Below, one piece after another: positions 7,912 through 19,885 of a stretch of 64,000 bases of DNA. The notes under the pieces are model-generated. The model was given only the letters and a program-made list of their open reading frames with translations, was not told where the DNA came from and did no database searches. The DNA is from Candidatus Polarisedimenticolia bacterium (lineage in GTDB: Bacteria > Acidobacteriota > Polarisedimenticolia > Gp22-AA2 > AA152). Numbering within the stretch: the stretch's first letter is position 1; the number at the start of each line of letters is the position of its first letter. The stretch is from contig DASYRE010000037.1 in the NCBI GenBank assembly GCA_036004685.1, positions 33,217-97,216 on the forward strand, read 5' to 3'. The translations under genes were made by a program, and so were the position numbers.

Positions 7912-8510
7912 TGGAATCCTGCGCCCGCGTCATGCCCCTGGTTCCGCAGTATGCGGAGGGAGAGCTCTCCACCCCCGAGGCTTCGCGGGTGGCCTCGCAC
8001 CTGGAGTGCTGCGGCTCCTGCATGGTCCGGGTGCGCCGCCATCGCGAGCTCTTGTCGGCGCTGGACCGGCTTCCCCAGGTGATCCCTCCTTCCAGCTTCC
8101 GCGCGTCGGTGATGAGCCGGGTGATGGCCGCCTCGCCGCCCGCCCGGGCCGATCGCCCCCGCCATCTCCGGCTGGTCAAGGCGCTGTTCTGGACGGCGCT
8201 CGCGGGCGCGGGCGGGTCCACCGCCGGCACGGCGGTCTTGTTGTGGGGACGGGACGTCGCAGGAAGAACGGCGCTCTTCGATCCGAATTTCTTCGTGGAG
8301 TGGATCGCCAGCTTCAGTCGATTCGCTTTGTCCCTCCTCCTGGAAATCGCTACGCGCTCCGAAGTTCCCGGACCGTTGCTTCCTTTCCACACCGCGCTCA
8401 TCTCGGGGGGCTTCCTGACGGCGCTGTTGCTGGCCGCGCTCGCCGCCGGGGCGCTGGGGGTCGGATTCCTCGCGACGGTCCGAGCCCTGATGGGAAAATC
8501 GCGCTCCTGA
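7911..8510 (+). CDS. Putative membrane anti-sigma factor with zinc-finger (zf-HC2) domain
   Basis: 199 residues. The N-terminal 50 residues are cytosolic and carry the ZAS-type motif H-x3-C-x2-C (HLECCGSC), which in this family holds zinc and clamps the cognate sigma factor. Hydrophobic stretches follow near residues 85-105, 125-145 and 160-190 ([18 protein letters not shown]), so it has more membrane segments than the single one typical of RsiW/ChrR relatives. Translation is coupled to the sigma gene. The most likely role is sequestering that sigma factor at the membrane until a signal arrives. Confidence 0.8.
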   Translation: MESCARVMPLVPQYAEGELSTPEASRVASHLECCGSCMVRVRRHRELLSALDRLPQVIPPSSFRASVMSRVMAASPPARADRPRHLRLVKALFWTALAGAGGSTAGTAVLLWGRDVAGRTALFDPNFFVEWIASFSRFALSLLLEIATRSEVPGPLLPFHTALISGGFLTALLLAALAAGALGVGFLATVRALMGKSRS

Positions 8511-8590
8511 GGCTTCCCGAGGCTTCCCCGAAGCTCCCCTCCCTCCCTGCCGGCACCGCGCAAGTCCTTTGATTTCCAAGGGAATAAATT

Positions 8591-8619
8591 TTGACAAAAC
8601 TTTGACTGAGCATTATATT
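8591..8619 (+). promoter_or_regulatory. Strong sigma70 promoter for prkA-yeaH-spoVR
   Basis: TTGACA (8591-8596, perfect) and TATATT (8614-8619), separated by exactly 17 nt, in an AT-rich island of an otherwise GC-rich sequence. Transcription should start near 8626, about 100 nt before the prkA start at 8725. It therefore rules out the upstream in-frame ATG at 8569. Confidence 0.8.
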
Positions 8620-8724
8620 GCGGATATGACGTCGACACGGGGGGAAGTCCGGCCGGTTCAACGGGATCCCGAAAAAACCACACACGATCGCGGCGAGGCG
8701 GTCAGCTTGGGAGGTGGGAAGGCC

Positions 8725-10791
<2,067 letters not shown>

Positions 10792-10880
10792 CCAGCCGTC
10801 CGGCGGCCCGCAGGAGTCGGGACATCCGCCCGGCTCGCCGCGCCCGCCCGACCCCCCGCCCCCCGAGGACGGATGCTGAA

Positions 10881-11983
<1,103 letters not shown>

Positions 11984-11987
<4 letters not shown>

Positions 11988-13471
11988 GCCTGCCCCCGCT
12001 GCTCGCCGCCTTGCAGAAGGAGATCGAGGGCCACGCGAAGAGCTACGGTCTCGACTTCTTCCCCGTCCTCTTCGAAGTGCTGGACTACCGCAAGCTGAAT
12101 CAAGTCGCGGCGTACGGCGGGTTTCCCACGCGCTACCCTCATTGGCGATGGGGCATGGACTACGAGCAGCTCCAGAAGGGCTACACGTTCGGCCTGCAGC
12201 GCATCTACGAGATGGTGATCAACAACGATCCGTGCTACGCCTACCTCCTCGAGTGCAACGCCGACGTCGATCAGAAAATCGTCATGGCGCACGTCTACGC
12301 GCATTGCGATTTCTTCAAGAACAACGTCTGGTTCTCGCGCACCAATCGCAAGATGATGGACGAGATGGCCAATCACGCCACCCGGATCCGGCGTTACATG
12401 GACCGCCACGGCGTCGAGAAGACCGAGGCGTTCATCGACACCTGTCTTTCGATCGAGAACCTCATCGATCCCCACTCCCTGTTCATCGTCCGGGAGCGGC
12501 CGGCCCGCCCGCAACAGGAGGAGCCGCGCCCCGCGATCCGCCGGCTCAAGAGCAAGGAGTACATGCACGATTACATCAATCCCCCCGCCTACATCGCGCG
12601 GGAAGAGAAGCGCCTCCAGGATCAGGCCGAGAGGAAGAAGAGCTTTCCGGAGGAGCCGGCCCGGGACGTGCTGAAGTTCCTCATCGAGTACTCTCCCCTC
12701 GACAACTGGCAGCGCGACATCCTGAGCATCGTCCGCGAGGAAGCCTACTACTTCGCGCCCCAGGGACAGACCAAGATCATGAACGAGGGATGGGCCACCT
12801 ACTGGCATTCCAAGATCATGACCGAGCGCTGCCTCACCGACGCCGAGGTGATCGACTACGCCGATCACCATTCGGGGACTGTCGCGGCGCACCCGGGGCG
12901 CCTGAACCCGTACAAGCTCGGGGTCGAGCTGTTCCGGGACATCGAGGACCGCTGGAACCGCGGACGATTCGGCAAGGAATACGAGGAATGCGAGACCCTG
13001 ACGGAGCGGCTGGCCTGGGATCGCAAGCTGGGGCTCGGCCGGGGAAAGATCTTCGAGGTCCGGCGATTCGGCAACGACGTCACCTTCATCGACAACTACC
13101 TCACCGAGGAATTCTGCCGCCGTCATAAGATGTTCGTCTACGATTTCAACCCGAAGACCGGCCTCTACCAGATCAGCAGCCGCAGCTTCCGGGAAATCAA
13201 GCAGAAGCTGCTCTTCCAGCTCACCAATCGAGGACTGCCCTTCGTGGAGGTGGCTGACGGCAACCATCGGAACAAGGGAGAGCTCCTCCTCCGGCACCGG
13301 TACGAAGGAGTCCCGCTGCGGTCCGACTATGCGCGCGACACGTTGCGGAACGTCCAGAAGATTTGGCAGCGTCCGGTGAATCTGGCGACCGTCGTGGACG
13401 ACAAACCCCGTATCATCACCTTCACCGGAGAGTCCTTCGAGGAGACGGAGGTCGGCGACCAGGTCGCCTGA
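11984..13471 (+). CDS. spoVR: SpoVR family protein (YcgB-like)
   Basis: 495 residues from ATG 11984, overlapping the yeaH-like stop by 4 nt. The N-terminal block [19 protein letters not shown], then [17 protein letters not shown], and the internal [18 protein letters not shown] segment are diagnostic of SpoVR. In Bacillus the founding member affects spore cortex, but the family is widespread in non-sporulating bacteria together with prkA and yeaH, as here. The histidine-rich EGWATYWH region resembles metal-binding hydrolase motifs. Function is unproven. Confidence 0.93.
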
Positions 13472-13481
13472 TCCGGAGCTC

Positions 13482-15143
13482 ATGCCGCATTCTCCCCCGC
13501 TCGCGTCCGAAGACGTCGCCGCGCCTCCCCCCCCGGTCCTCTGGGCCATGGCCGGCGGGAAGGGAGGGGTCGGCCGGACGCTCCTGGCCGCCAACATGGG
13601 GATCCAGATGGCCCGGCTGGGGAGGAAAGTGGCCCTCGCCGATCTCGACTTCCACGGCGCCAACCTCCCCTCCTATCTCGGACTCGGGCGGATCCCCCGC
13701 AGCCTGGAAGGCTTGCTGGAGTCGGACGACGCCGCCCTTCCGTCCCTGATGCGGGATACGTCCGTCGCGGGACTCAAGCTCCTGGCCGGCTCGCAACGCT
13801 CCCTCTCGCCGGCCGAGCGGGAGCTGATCCTCAAGCGGTTCCTCGACAAAACGGCTTCCCTGCCGGTGGACATCGTCCTGGTGGATTGCGGGTCGGGACG
13901 GGGGCCGGAGACGCTGGATCTCTTTCGCGCCGCGCGCCTCGGAATCCTCGTGACGAGCCCCGAGCCGGCTTCCTTCGAATCGCTCTATCTCTTCACCGAA
14001 TCGCTGATTCAGAGAATCCTGGAGTCCCGCCTTCCGGGGGAGGACCGGGAGAAGCTCGCCATCGCGGCGGCCCTCGAGGATCCTCAGAGCGACCATTCGA
14101 GCTTTCGCGCGGCCGTGGAGCGCCTGCGTGGCGAAGAACCTGAACTGTGCGGCAGAATCCTGGAGCTGCTGAAACCGCTTCGCCTCCGGCTGATCCTCAA
14201 CCAGGCCCGCGGCGATTCAGAGACGGAGATTACCGACCTCCTGCGGAGCGGTTTCGACAAGTTCTTCGGCCTGGAGCTGAAGCCGGTGGGCTGCGTGGAA
14301 TACGATCTTTCGGTCCTGCAATCCGTCCAGAAGCGCAAGCCGCTCTCCCAGCAATATCCCAACTCCCCGGCGACCCAGGGGATCGAGCGCACCGTCTCGG
14401 CGCTCCTCTCCCCGTTCCGGGAAGCCGACGTTGAACCGCCGCTCTCGCGGGACTTGAGCTCGCTCGATTATTACCGCCTTCTCGAGGTCCTTCCCGGCGC
14501 CCCCTCCAAGGAGATCCAGCAGTCCTACCAGCTGCTGAAGCGCGCCTACGATCCCGAATCCCCCTTCCGCCACCCCGGCCTGTCGCCCGGACGGGTGGAG
14601 CAAGTGGCCTCCTTGGTCGAGAACGCCTACCGAACCTTGATTTTTCTGGAGAGCCGGGCCGAGTACGATCGCCGGCTCGTCGCGGAAGGGATCCTCCGTC
14701 CCGAGGACGTGCGCCCGCCGGAGCCCGAGCTCCCCGCCTCTCCCGACGCCGCGCCGGCGGCCGAGGCCGCTGAAACCGTCACTACCGTTCCCGTCTCCGC
14801 GGCGGACGAATCGAAGAGCGAGCCTCCCGGACCGAAAGCCGCTTCCTCCTCGGAGGCGAAGATCCCCGGCCGTGGCGTGCCCGTCACCGGAGCCTCGCTG
14901 CGCGAGCACCGGGAGGGACGGAAGCTTAGCCTGGAGGCGATCGTTGAGCGCACCAAGATTCGCCCCTCGATCCTCGAAGCGCTGGAGGCGGATCGATTCG
15001 CCGAATTACCCGAGGCTGTTTTCCTGCGCGGCTTTCTGCGCCAGCTGGCGCTTTGCCTCGGGCTGGATCCGGCCGTCGTGAGCCGCGAGTACATGGCGCG
15101 AATCCATCCTCCCGAGAAGGCGATCCCCAAGCGCTCCCGCTAG
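13482..15143 (+). CDS. MinD/ParA-like ATPase fused to a J-like and a RodZ-type HTH domain
   Basis: 553 residues, three parts. Residues 1-290 are a MinD/FlhG-like P-loop domain: deviant Walker A GGKGGVGRT keeps the signature lysine K27 but has arginine R32 where the phosphate-binding lysine normally sits; VALADLDFHGANL and VDIVLVDCGSG follow. Residues about 325-395 look like a J domain (DYYRLLEVLPGAPSKEIQQSY ... SRAEYDR) but lack the HPD tripeptide. After a Pro/Ala/Glu-rich linker, residues about 468-540 form an HTH_25-like domain (ASLREHREGRKLSLEAIV ... RPSILEALEADRF) as at the N-terminus of RodZ. It lies 10 nt after spoVR, so probably in the same operon. A polar positioning or cytoskeletal role is an inference. 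Confidence 0.8.
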   Translation: MPHSPPLASEDVAAPPPPVLWAMAGGKGGVGRTLLAANMGIQMARLGRKVALADLDFHGANLPSYLGLGRIPRSLEGLLESDDAALPSLMRDTSVAGLKLLAGSQRSLSPAERELILKRFLDKTASLPVDIVLVDCGSGRGPETLDLFRAARLGILVTSPEPASFESLYLFTESLIQRILESRLPGEDREKLAIAAALEDPQSDHSSFRAAVERLRGEEPELCGRILELLKPLRLRLILNQARGDSETEITDLLRSGFDKFFGLELKPVGCVEYDLSVLQSVQKRKPLSQQYPNSPATQGIERTVSALLSPFREADVEPPLSRDLSSLDYYRLLEVLPGAPSKEIQQSYQLLKRAYDPESPFRHPGLSPGRVEQVASLVENAYRTLIFLESRAEYDRRLVAEGILRPEDVRPPEPELPASPDAAPAAEAAETVTTVPVSAADESKSEPPGPKAASSSEAKIPGRGVPVTGASLREHREGRKLSLEAIVERTKIRPSILEALEADRFAELPEAVFLRGFLRQLALCLGLDPAVVSREYMARIHPPEKAIPKRSR

Positions 15144-15214
15144 GACCCCTCCTCCTCACGCCTTCCTTTCCGAACGCGGAATAGATAGAATCCGGCCTCA
15201 ATTCTGGTGAAATC

Positions 15215-16591
15215 ATGCTCGAAAACGGGACTCTCGAAGACGTCCGGGATCTCGAAGGCTACTTCCAGTCCGGGGCGAAGCCTCACGAGGACTGGGGTGT
15301 CGGGATCGAGTACGAGCGGGCGGGGGTCTGCGCCGAAAGCGGCCGGGCCATCCCCTACCACGGCCGCGCCTCCCTCTCGTCGCTGCTGGCTCGGCTGGTC
15401 TCGATGGACGGATGGCATCCATCGTACGCCGGCGAGCACATCATCGCCTTGGAGAAGGACGGGGTCCGGATCACCGTAGAGCCCGGCGGGCAGCTCGAGC
15501 TGTCGGGAAAGGTGCACCGCCGGCTGGAGGACCTCCGCGAAGAGGTGGCCCGCTTCAGCGCCCGGATCCGCGATCATTCCCGGCCCCTGGGAATCGCGTG
15601 GCTCGGCGTGGGGCTTCAGCCCTTCTCCCCGCTCCACGAGATCGAATGGGTTCCCAAGCCCCGGTACGCCGTCATGTCCGCCCACCTGGCGTCGACCGGG
15701 GAGCTGAGCCATCGCATGATGAAGCAGACGGCCGGCGTCCAGGTCAATCTCGACTACGACGACGAAGCCGATGCCATGGACAAGCTTCGCACGGCGATGG
15801 CCGCCACCTCGCTGGTCACCGCGCTGTTCGCTAATTCCCCCCTCCTCGAAGGGAAGCCCACGGGATTCATGAGCTATCGCGCCTGGATCTGGCTGCACAC
15901 CGACCCGGCCCGCTGCGGGTTGCTGCCTTTCGCCTGGTCGGAGGAAGTCCGCTTCCGCGATTATCTCGACTACGCCCTGGACGTTCCTCTCATGTTCATC
16001 CAGCGCGAGGCGGGCTTCCGGCGCGTCACGGGCCTCACGTTCCGCGACTACCTCCGGACGGGCTTCCGGGAGCACCGGGCGACCCTGGCCGATTTCGAGC
16101 TCCACCTCACCACCCTCTTCCCGGAGGTCCGCCTTAAGCGGTATCTCGAGATCCGGGGCGGAGATTCGGGGGACGGCGCCTCCGCCGTCTGTCTGGTGGC
16201 GTTGTGGAAGGGGTTGCTCTATGATGCCGCCTCTCGCCGGGAGGCCTGGGGCCTGGTGTCCGGGTTCTCGACCCAGGAGAGGCTCGAATTCCACCAGCAA
16301 GCCTCGCGGATCGGCGCTCGGGCGCGACTGGGCCGGCGATCGGCGCTCGCCATGGGGACGGACCTCTACCGCATCGCGGCCGAGGGATTGTCGAGGCAGG
16401 GCGAGCCATCCTCTCTTCTCGATCCGTTGGCGGAGATCCTCTTCGAGGCCAAAAGCAGCCCCGCGCGGCTCTTACAGGAGCGATGGCTCGGCGAGTGGCG
16501 TCAAGAGCCGCTGCGGCTGATCGAGTTCTGCGGACGGAACACTTTGAAACCGACCCAGTCACCGGGAGGAAGCGGTGCCGAAGATTATTGA
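15215..16591 (+). CDS. gshA: Glutamate--cysteine ligase (plant/alphaproteobacterial GCS2 type)
   Basis: 458 residues. The sequence contains the family landmarks WGVGIEYERAG near the N-terminus (glutamate/Mg2+ site), ITVEPGGQLELSG, MMKQTAGVQVNLDYDDE and FMSYRAWIWLHTDPARCG. It joins glutamate and cysteine in the first step of glutathione synthesis. No gshB is seen in the window, so either it is elsewhere or gamma-glutamylcysteine is the end product. The gene overlaps the ftcD start by 17 nt, which links two glutamate-consuming enzymes in one message. Confidence 0.88.
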   Translation: MLENGTLEDVRDLEGYFQSGAKPHEDWGVGIEYERAGVCAESGRAIPYHGRASLSSLLARLVSMDGWHPSYAGEHIIALEKDGVRITVEPGGQLELSGKVHRRLEDLREEVARFSARIRDHSRPLGIAWLGVGLQPFSPLHEIEWVPKPRYAVMSAHLASTGELSHRMMKQTAGVQVNLDYDDEADAMDKLRTAMAATSLVTALFANSPLLEGKPTGFMSYRAWIWLHTDPARCGLLPFAWSEEVRFRDYLDYALDVPLMFIQREAGFRRVTGLTFRDYLRTGFREHRATLADFELHLTTLFPEVRLKRYLEIRGGDSGDGASAVCLVALWKGLLYDAASRREAWGLVSGFSTQERLEFHQQASRIGARARLGRRSALAMGTDLYRIAAEGLSRQGEPSSLLDPLAEILFEAKSSPARLLQERWLGEWRQEPLRLIEFCGRNTLKPTQSPGGSGAEDY

Positions 16592-17486
16592 GACGGTTCC
16601 GAATTTCAGCGAGGGCCGCCGCCTCGAGGTGGTCCAGGCCATCGTGCAAGCGGTGCGGAGCACCCCGCAGGGGGCGCGCGTCCTGGACGTCTCTTCCGAC
16701 GCCGATCACAACCGATCCGTTCTGACCATGGCGGGCGACGAGCAGGAGGTGCGCGCCTCCATCCTCGCCCTTTTCGAGGCCGCCCTGCAGCACATCGATC
16801 TCAGGAGCCACCGCGGCGAGCATCCGCGCCTGGGGGCGGTCGACGTCGTCCCCTTCGTCCCGGTCAAGGAGGTCGCGATGGCCGATTGCGTGCGGCTGGC
16901 GCGCTCGCTGGGGGAGGAGATCGCGGGGCGCTTCCAGGTACCCGTCTACCTCTACGAGGAGGCGGCCACCGCCGAGCACCGTCGCAACCTGGCGGACATT
17001 CGCAAGGGGGAATTCGAGGCCTTGCCCCGGAAGCTGAAGGAAGCCCTCTGGGCTCCCGATTTCGGACCCGCGGAGCCCCACGCTTCGGCCGGCGCGACGG
17101 TGATCGGGGCCCGCGAGTTCCTGATCGCGTTCAACGTGAACCTGGGCACGCCCGACGTGCAGATCGCCGAAAAGATCGCCCGCGCGATCCGGCACAGCAG
17201 CGGAGGCCTGCGGTTTTGCAAGGCCATGGGCGTGATGCTCTCCGATCGGCGCCTGGCCCAGGTCTCCATCAACATGGTCAATTTCAAGAAGACCCCGCTG
17301 CATCGCGTCGTGGAGATGATCAAGAGCGAGGCGGCGCGCTACGGAGTCCCGGTCGTCGGCAGCGAGATCGTGGGGCTCGTGCCCAACGACGCGCTCCTCT
17401 CCGCCGCCGACTTCTATCTTCGCCTGGAGGATTTCCACGTCTCGCAGGTCCTCGAGAACCGGCTAGCCGAGCCCGGAGGGGAGTGA
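16575..17486 (+). CDS. ftcD: Glutamate formimidoyltransferase
   Basis: 303 residues, the size of the stand-alone transferase without the cyclodeaminase half. Start GTG 16575 has GGGAGGAAGC just before it. Family landmarks: VPNFSEGRR at the N-terminus, SSDADHNRSVLTM, HRGEHPRLGAVDVVPFVPV and the FNVNLGTPD block. It moves the formimino group between N-formiminoglutamate and tetrahydrofolate in histidine degradation; some bacterial members may work with other formyl donors. No other hut genes are nearby. Confidence 0.9.
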   Translation: MPKIIETVPNFSEGRRLEVVQAIVQAVRSTPQGARVLDVSSDADHNRSVLTMAGDEQEVRASILALFEAALQHIDLRSHRGEHPRLGAVDVVPFVPVKEVAMADCVRLARSLGEEIAGRFQVPVYLYEEAATAEHRRNLADIRKGEFEALPRKLKEALWAPDFGPAEPHASAGATVIGAREFLIAFNVNLGTPDVQIAEKIARAIRHSSGGLRFCKAMGVMLSDRRLAQVSINMVNFKKTPLHRVVEMIKSEAARYGVPVVGSEIVGLVPNDALLSAADFYLRLEDFHVSQVLENRLAEPGGE

Positions 17487-19039
17487 CCTTTTCGCCGGTG
17501 AGAAGCATCGACTCGAGTCCCCGAGCCTTGTTCGCCCGCGCCCGCGGCTGCCTGAGGAATTCGCCTCTTCCCCGCCTGCTCGTCTGGCTGCCTTCCCGAT
17601 GCGCCTTCTCCGGGCCCGAGCTCCTGGGGCGCATCGAGCGGCTGAGCCGGGCCCTTTCCGGGGCCGGGCTTTCCGGCGGCCGCGTTCTCGCCGTTCTGTC
17701 CGATCCCCTCTCGGCCACCCTCGTCCTTCCCGCTCTCTGGAGCCTCGACTGCATCCCCTTTCTCGCCGACGGCCGCGCCACGCGCCCGGAAGTCGACGAG
17801 ATGATTCGCCGCTTCCGGCCGGATCACCTCCTGGAGGACGCCGGCGGCGTCCCCTCCCTCCGGCCGCCTCCTCTGCGACTCCGGCCGCTGCCGGCAAGGC
17901 AGCCGAGACTTTCGCTTCCCCGGGAGACCGTCCTGGTCCGCACCACCTCGGGATCCACCGGCCCGCCGCGCGGCGTCGCCTTGAGCGCCTCCCAGATGCT
18001 CGCCGATGCCTCGAACATTCTGGCCTCGCTGCGGACCCCTCCGGAATGGTGGGGACTCGCGGCCGTGCCGCTGACCCATGCTTTCGGCTTCTCCACCCTG
18101 CTCTCCCCGCTGCTGTTCCACAGCCGTCCCGTCGTGATGCTGAGCCAGCCGACGCCGGATCAGTTCCGCGCGGCGCTCCGCGGGCGGCGCTCCTTCTTCT
18201 TCCCCGGGGTCCCCTATCTCTTCGACATGCTGGGGCGGGCCCGGATTCCCCGGCGCGATCTGCGGCGCTTAAAGCTCTGCGTCTCGGCGGGCGCCCCCCT
18301 TCCTCCGGAAACGGCCCTTCGGTTTCGGGCCTTGTCGGGATCGCCGGTCCGCAATTTCTATGGCACCAGCGAGTGCGGGGCGATCGCCTGCGAGCGCTCC
18401 CGGCGGGCGGCGGCTCCTCCCGGTTGCGCCGGGAGGCCGATGAAGGGGATCCGTCTGTCGCTGGAGAAGAGGAAGGGAGCCGAGGGCCGCCGCCCGGAAT
18501 TCCCGCGGAGCGGCCGCGTCCTTGTGGAGGGAGAGTCCGTCGCCCTCGGGTACGTCGGGGCCGGCGCCCGCCTGCAGCTGTTCCGCGGCAGATTCGCGAC
18601 GGGCGACCTGGGGAAGGTCGACTCGAGGAACCGGCTGCACCTCCTCGGCCGGCTCGATCGGCAGATCAACGTCAGCGGGCGGAAAGTCTGGCCCGCCGAG
18701 GTCGAGAGCCTCTTCCGCGAGAGACGGGAAATCCGGGAAGCGGTGGCGGTCGGGATTCCCGATGCGGCCCGCGGCGAGGTCGTCGCCGTCGCCGTGGAAT
18801 CCGAAACCGAGGTGAGCGTGGCCTCTCTGTTGGGGCTCTGCCGGGCGAGACTCTCGTTGCACAAGATGCCGAAGAAGATCCAAGTCTTCCGGCGCCTTCC
18901 CCGAAACGCTCGCGGCAAGGCCGATACGGCTCGCATCCGCGAGCTTCTGACCCGGGCCCCTTCGCTGCCGGAGGTCCGTTGCACCTCGCCGGACGGCCTT
19001 GCTAAGATCCGCGCCGTCGCGCCCCTTCCAAGAAGATAA
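17483..19039 (+). CDS. Acyl-AMP ligase (ANL superfamily)
   Basis: About 518 residues from GTG 17483, which overlaps the ftcD stop as GTGA; GTG 17498 is an alternative. It has the ANL P-loop TTSGSTGPPRG, the A5-like YGTSECGAIACE, the hinge region FATGDLGKVDSRNRLHLLGRLDR and the C-terminal catalytic lysine in RNARGKADT. It activates a carboxylic acid as an acyl-adenylate; substrate and acceptor (CoA or carrier protein) cannot be told from sequence. A second, clearly related ligase lies at 41674-43080. The N-terminal domain is short and Arg-rich. Confidence 0.8.
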   Translation: MTFSPVRSIDSSPRALFARARGCLRNSPLPRLLVWLPSRCAFSGPELLGRIERLSRALSGAGLSGGRVLAVLSDPLSATLVLPALWSLDCIPFLADGRATRPEVDEMIRRFRPDHLLEDAGGVPSLRPPPLRLRPLPARQPRLSLPRETVLVRTTSGSTGPPRGVALSASQMLADASNILASLRTPPEWWGLAAVPLTHAFGFSTLLSPLLFHSRPVVMLSQPTPDQFRAALRGRRSFFFPGVPYLFDMLGRARIPRRDLRRLKLCVSAGAPLPPETALRFRALSGSPVRNFYGTSECGAIACERSRRAAAPPGCAGRPMKGIRLSLEKRKGAEGRRPEFPRSGRVLVEGESVALGYVGAGARLQLFRGRFATGDLGKVDSRNRLHLLGRLDRQINVSGRKVWPAEVESLFRERREIREAVAVGIPDAARGEVVAVAVESETEVSVASLLGLCRARLSLHKMPKKIQVFRRLPRNARGKADTARIRELLTRAPSLPEVRCTSPDGLAKIRAVAPLPRR

Positions 19040-19048
19040 GGAACGGGA

Positions 19049-19804
19049 ATGACCCGTGGAACCGCGGACCCCAGGGAGCCTCGCTCGTCTCGGGGCGGAG
19101 AAGCTGTCGAGAGCCGCTTCGCCGTGGTGATCCCGGCGTACGAGGCGGCCAACTCCATCGGCGACGTCGTCCGGCGGGCGCAATGCTTCCTGCCGCGCGT
19201 GGTGGTGGTGGACGACGGGTCGACCGATGCCACGGGATTGCGGGCGGAGGAGGCGGGAGCCCGGGTGCTTTCGCATCGCGCCAACCGGGGCAAAGGCGCC
19301 GCGCTGCGCACCGCCTTCCAGCGCCTGCACGAGGAGGCTCTGGAAGGGATCATCACGCTGGACGCCGACGGGCAGCACGATCCCGCCGATATCCCCCGGT
19401 TCGTCGAGACTTTCCGGCGGACCGGAGCCGACCTGATCGTCGGCTCGCGCGAAACGGCGTTTCCGCGGATGTCGCGCGGCCGGCGCTTCGGCAACCGGTT
19501 TTCCTCCTCGGCCCTCTTCTTCTTTTCGGGACTGAGGATCGCCGACTCCCAGAGCGGCTTCCGCTTCTACTCCGGCGCGTTTCTGAAGGGGGTTTCCTTG
19601 CGCGCCGAGGCCTACGACGCGGAGATGGAGCTCCTGCTGAAGGCGGCGGCCGGCGGCTACCGGGTGACTTCGCTGCCGCTCACCAACGTCATCGCCGACG
19701 GCCGGGCGGGCAGTCACTACCGGCCCTGGCTCGACACCTATCGCATCTGCGCGTGCGTCCTGCGCTACGCGCTGCGCCGCCGCCTGCTCGGCCGAAGATC
19801 CTGA
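19049..19804 (+). CDS. Glycosyltransferase family 2 (polyprenyl-phosphate mannosyl/glucosyl transferase-like)
   Basis: 251 residues with a GT-A fold: FAVVIPAYEAANSIGDVV, VVVVDDGSTDAT, the metal-binding TLDADGQHDPADIP (DxD-type) and SQSGFRFYSG, typical of DPM1-like enzymes. No membrane segments follow, so it would act at the cytosolic face, moving a sugar from a nucleotide donor to a lipid carrier. It lies 9 nt after the acyl-AMP ligase on the same strand and ends the gshA-ftcD-ligase-GT2 run. Confidence 0.85.
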   Translation: MTRGTADPREPRSSRGGEAVESRFAVVIPAYEAANSIGDVVRRAQCFLPRVVVVDDGSTDATGLRAEEAGARVLSHRANRGKGAALRTAFQRLHEEALEGIITLDADGQHDPADIPRFVETFRRTGADLIVGSRETAFPRMSRGRRFGNRFSSSALFFFSGLRIADSQSGFRFYSGAFLKGVSLRAEAYDAEMELLLKAAAGGYRVTSLPLTNVIADGRAGSHYRPWLDTYRICACVLRYALRRRLLGRRS

Positions 19805-19834
19805 CCGGCTCCCCCCCGGCGAAGCCCGGAAATG

Positions 19835-19860
19835 AAAAGGGCGGGAATCGCTTCCCGCCC
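19835..19860 (-). terminator. Rho-independent terminator of the radical SAM gene
   Basis: 9-bp perfect stem GGGCGGGAA/TTCCCGCCC (19839-19847 and 19852-19860) with a 4-nt loop. On the minus strand it is followed by TTTT (AAAA at 19835-19838 on the plus strand). The plus-strand side lacks a T run, so it mainly serves the minus-strand gene, 26 nt after its stop. Confidence 0.75.
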
Positions 19861-19885
19861 GATTCGCGATCCAATCCGCGAAGGC

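Noticed and set aside
8569-8724. Upstream extension of prkA
   Set aside because: A promoter lies inside it and a strong ribosome site precedes ATG 8725.
15163-15191. Promoter before gshA (TTCCTT, 17 nt, TAGAAT)
   Set aside because: The -35 matches the consensus poorly; kept out because a short 71-nt gap could also be read through from the fusion gene.
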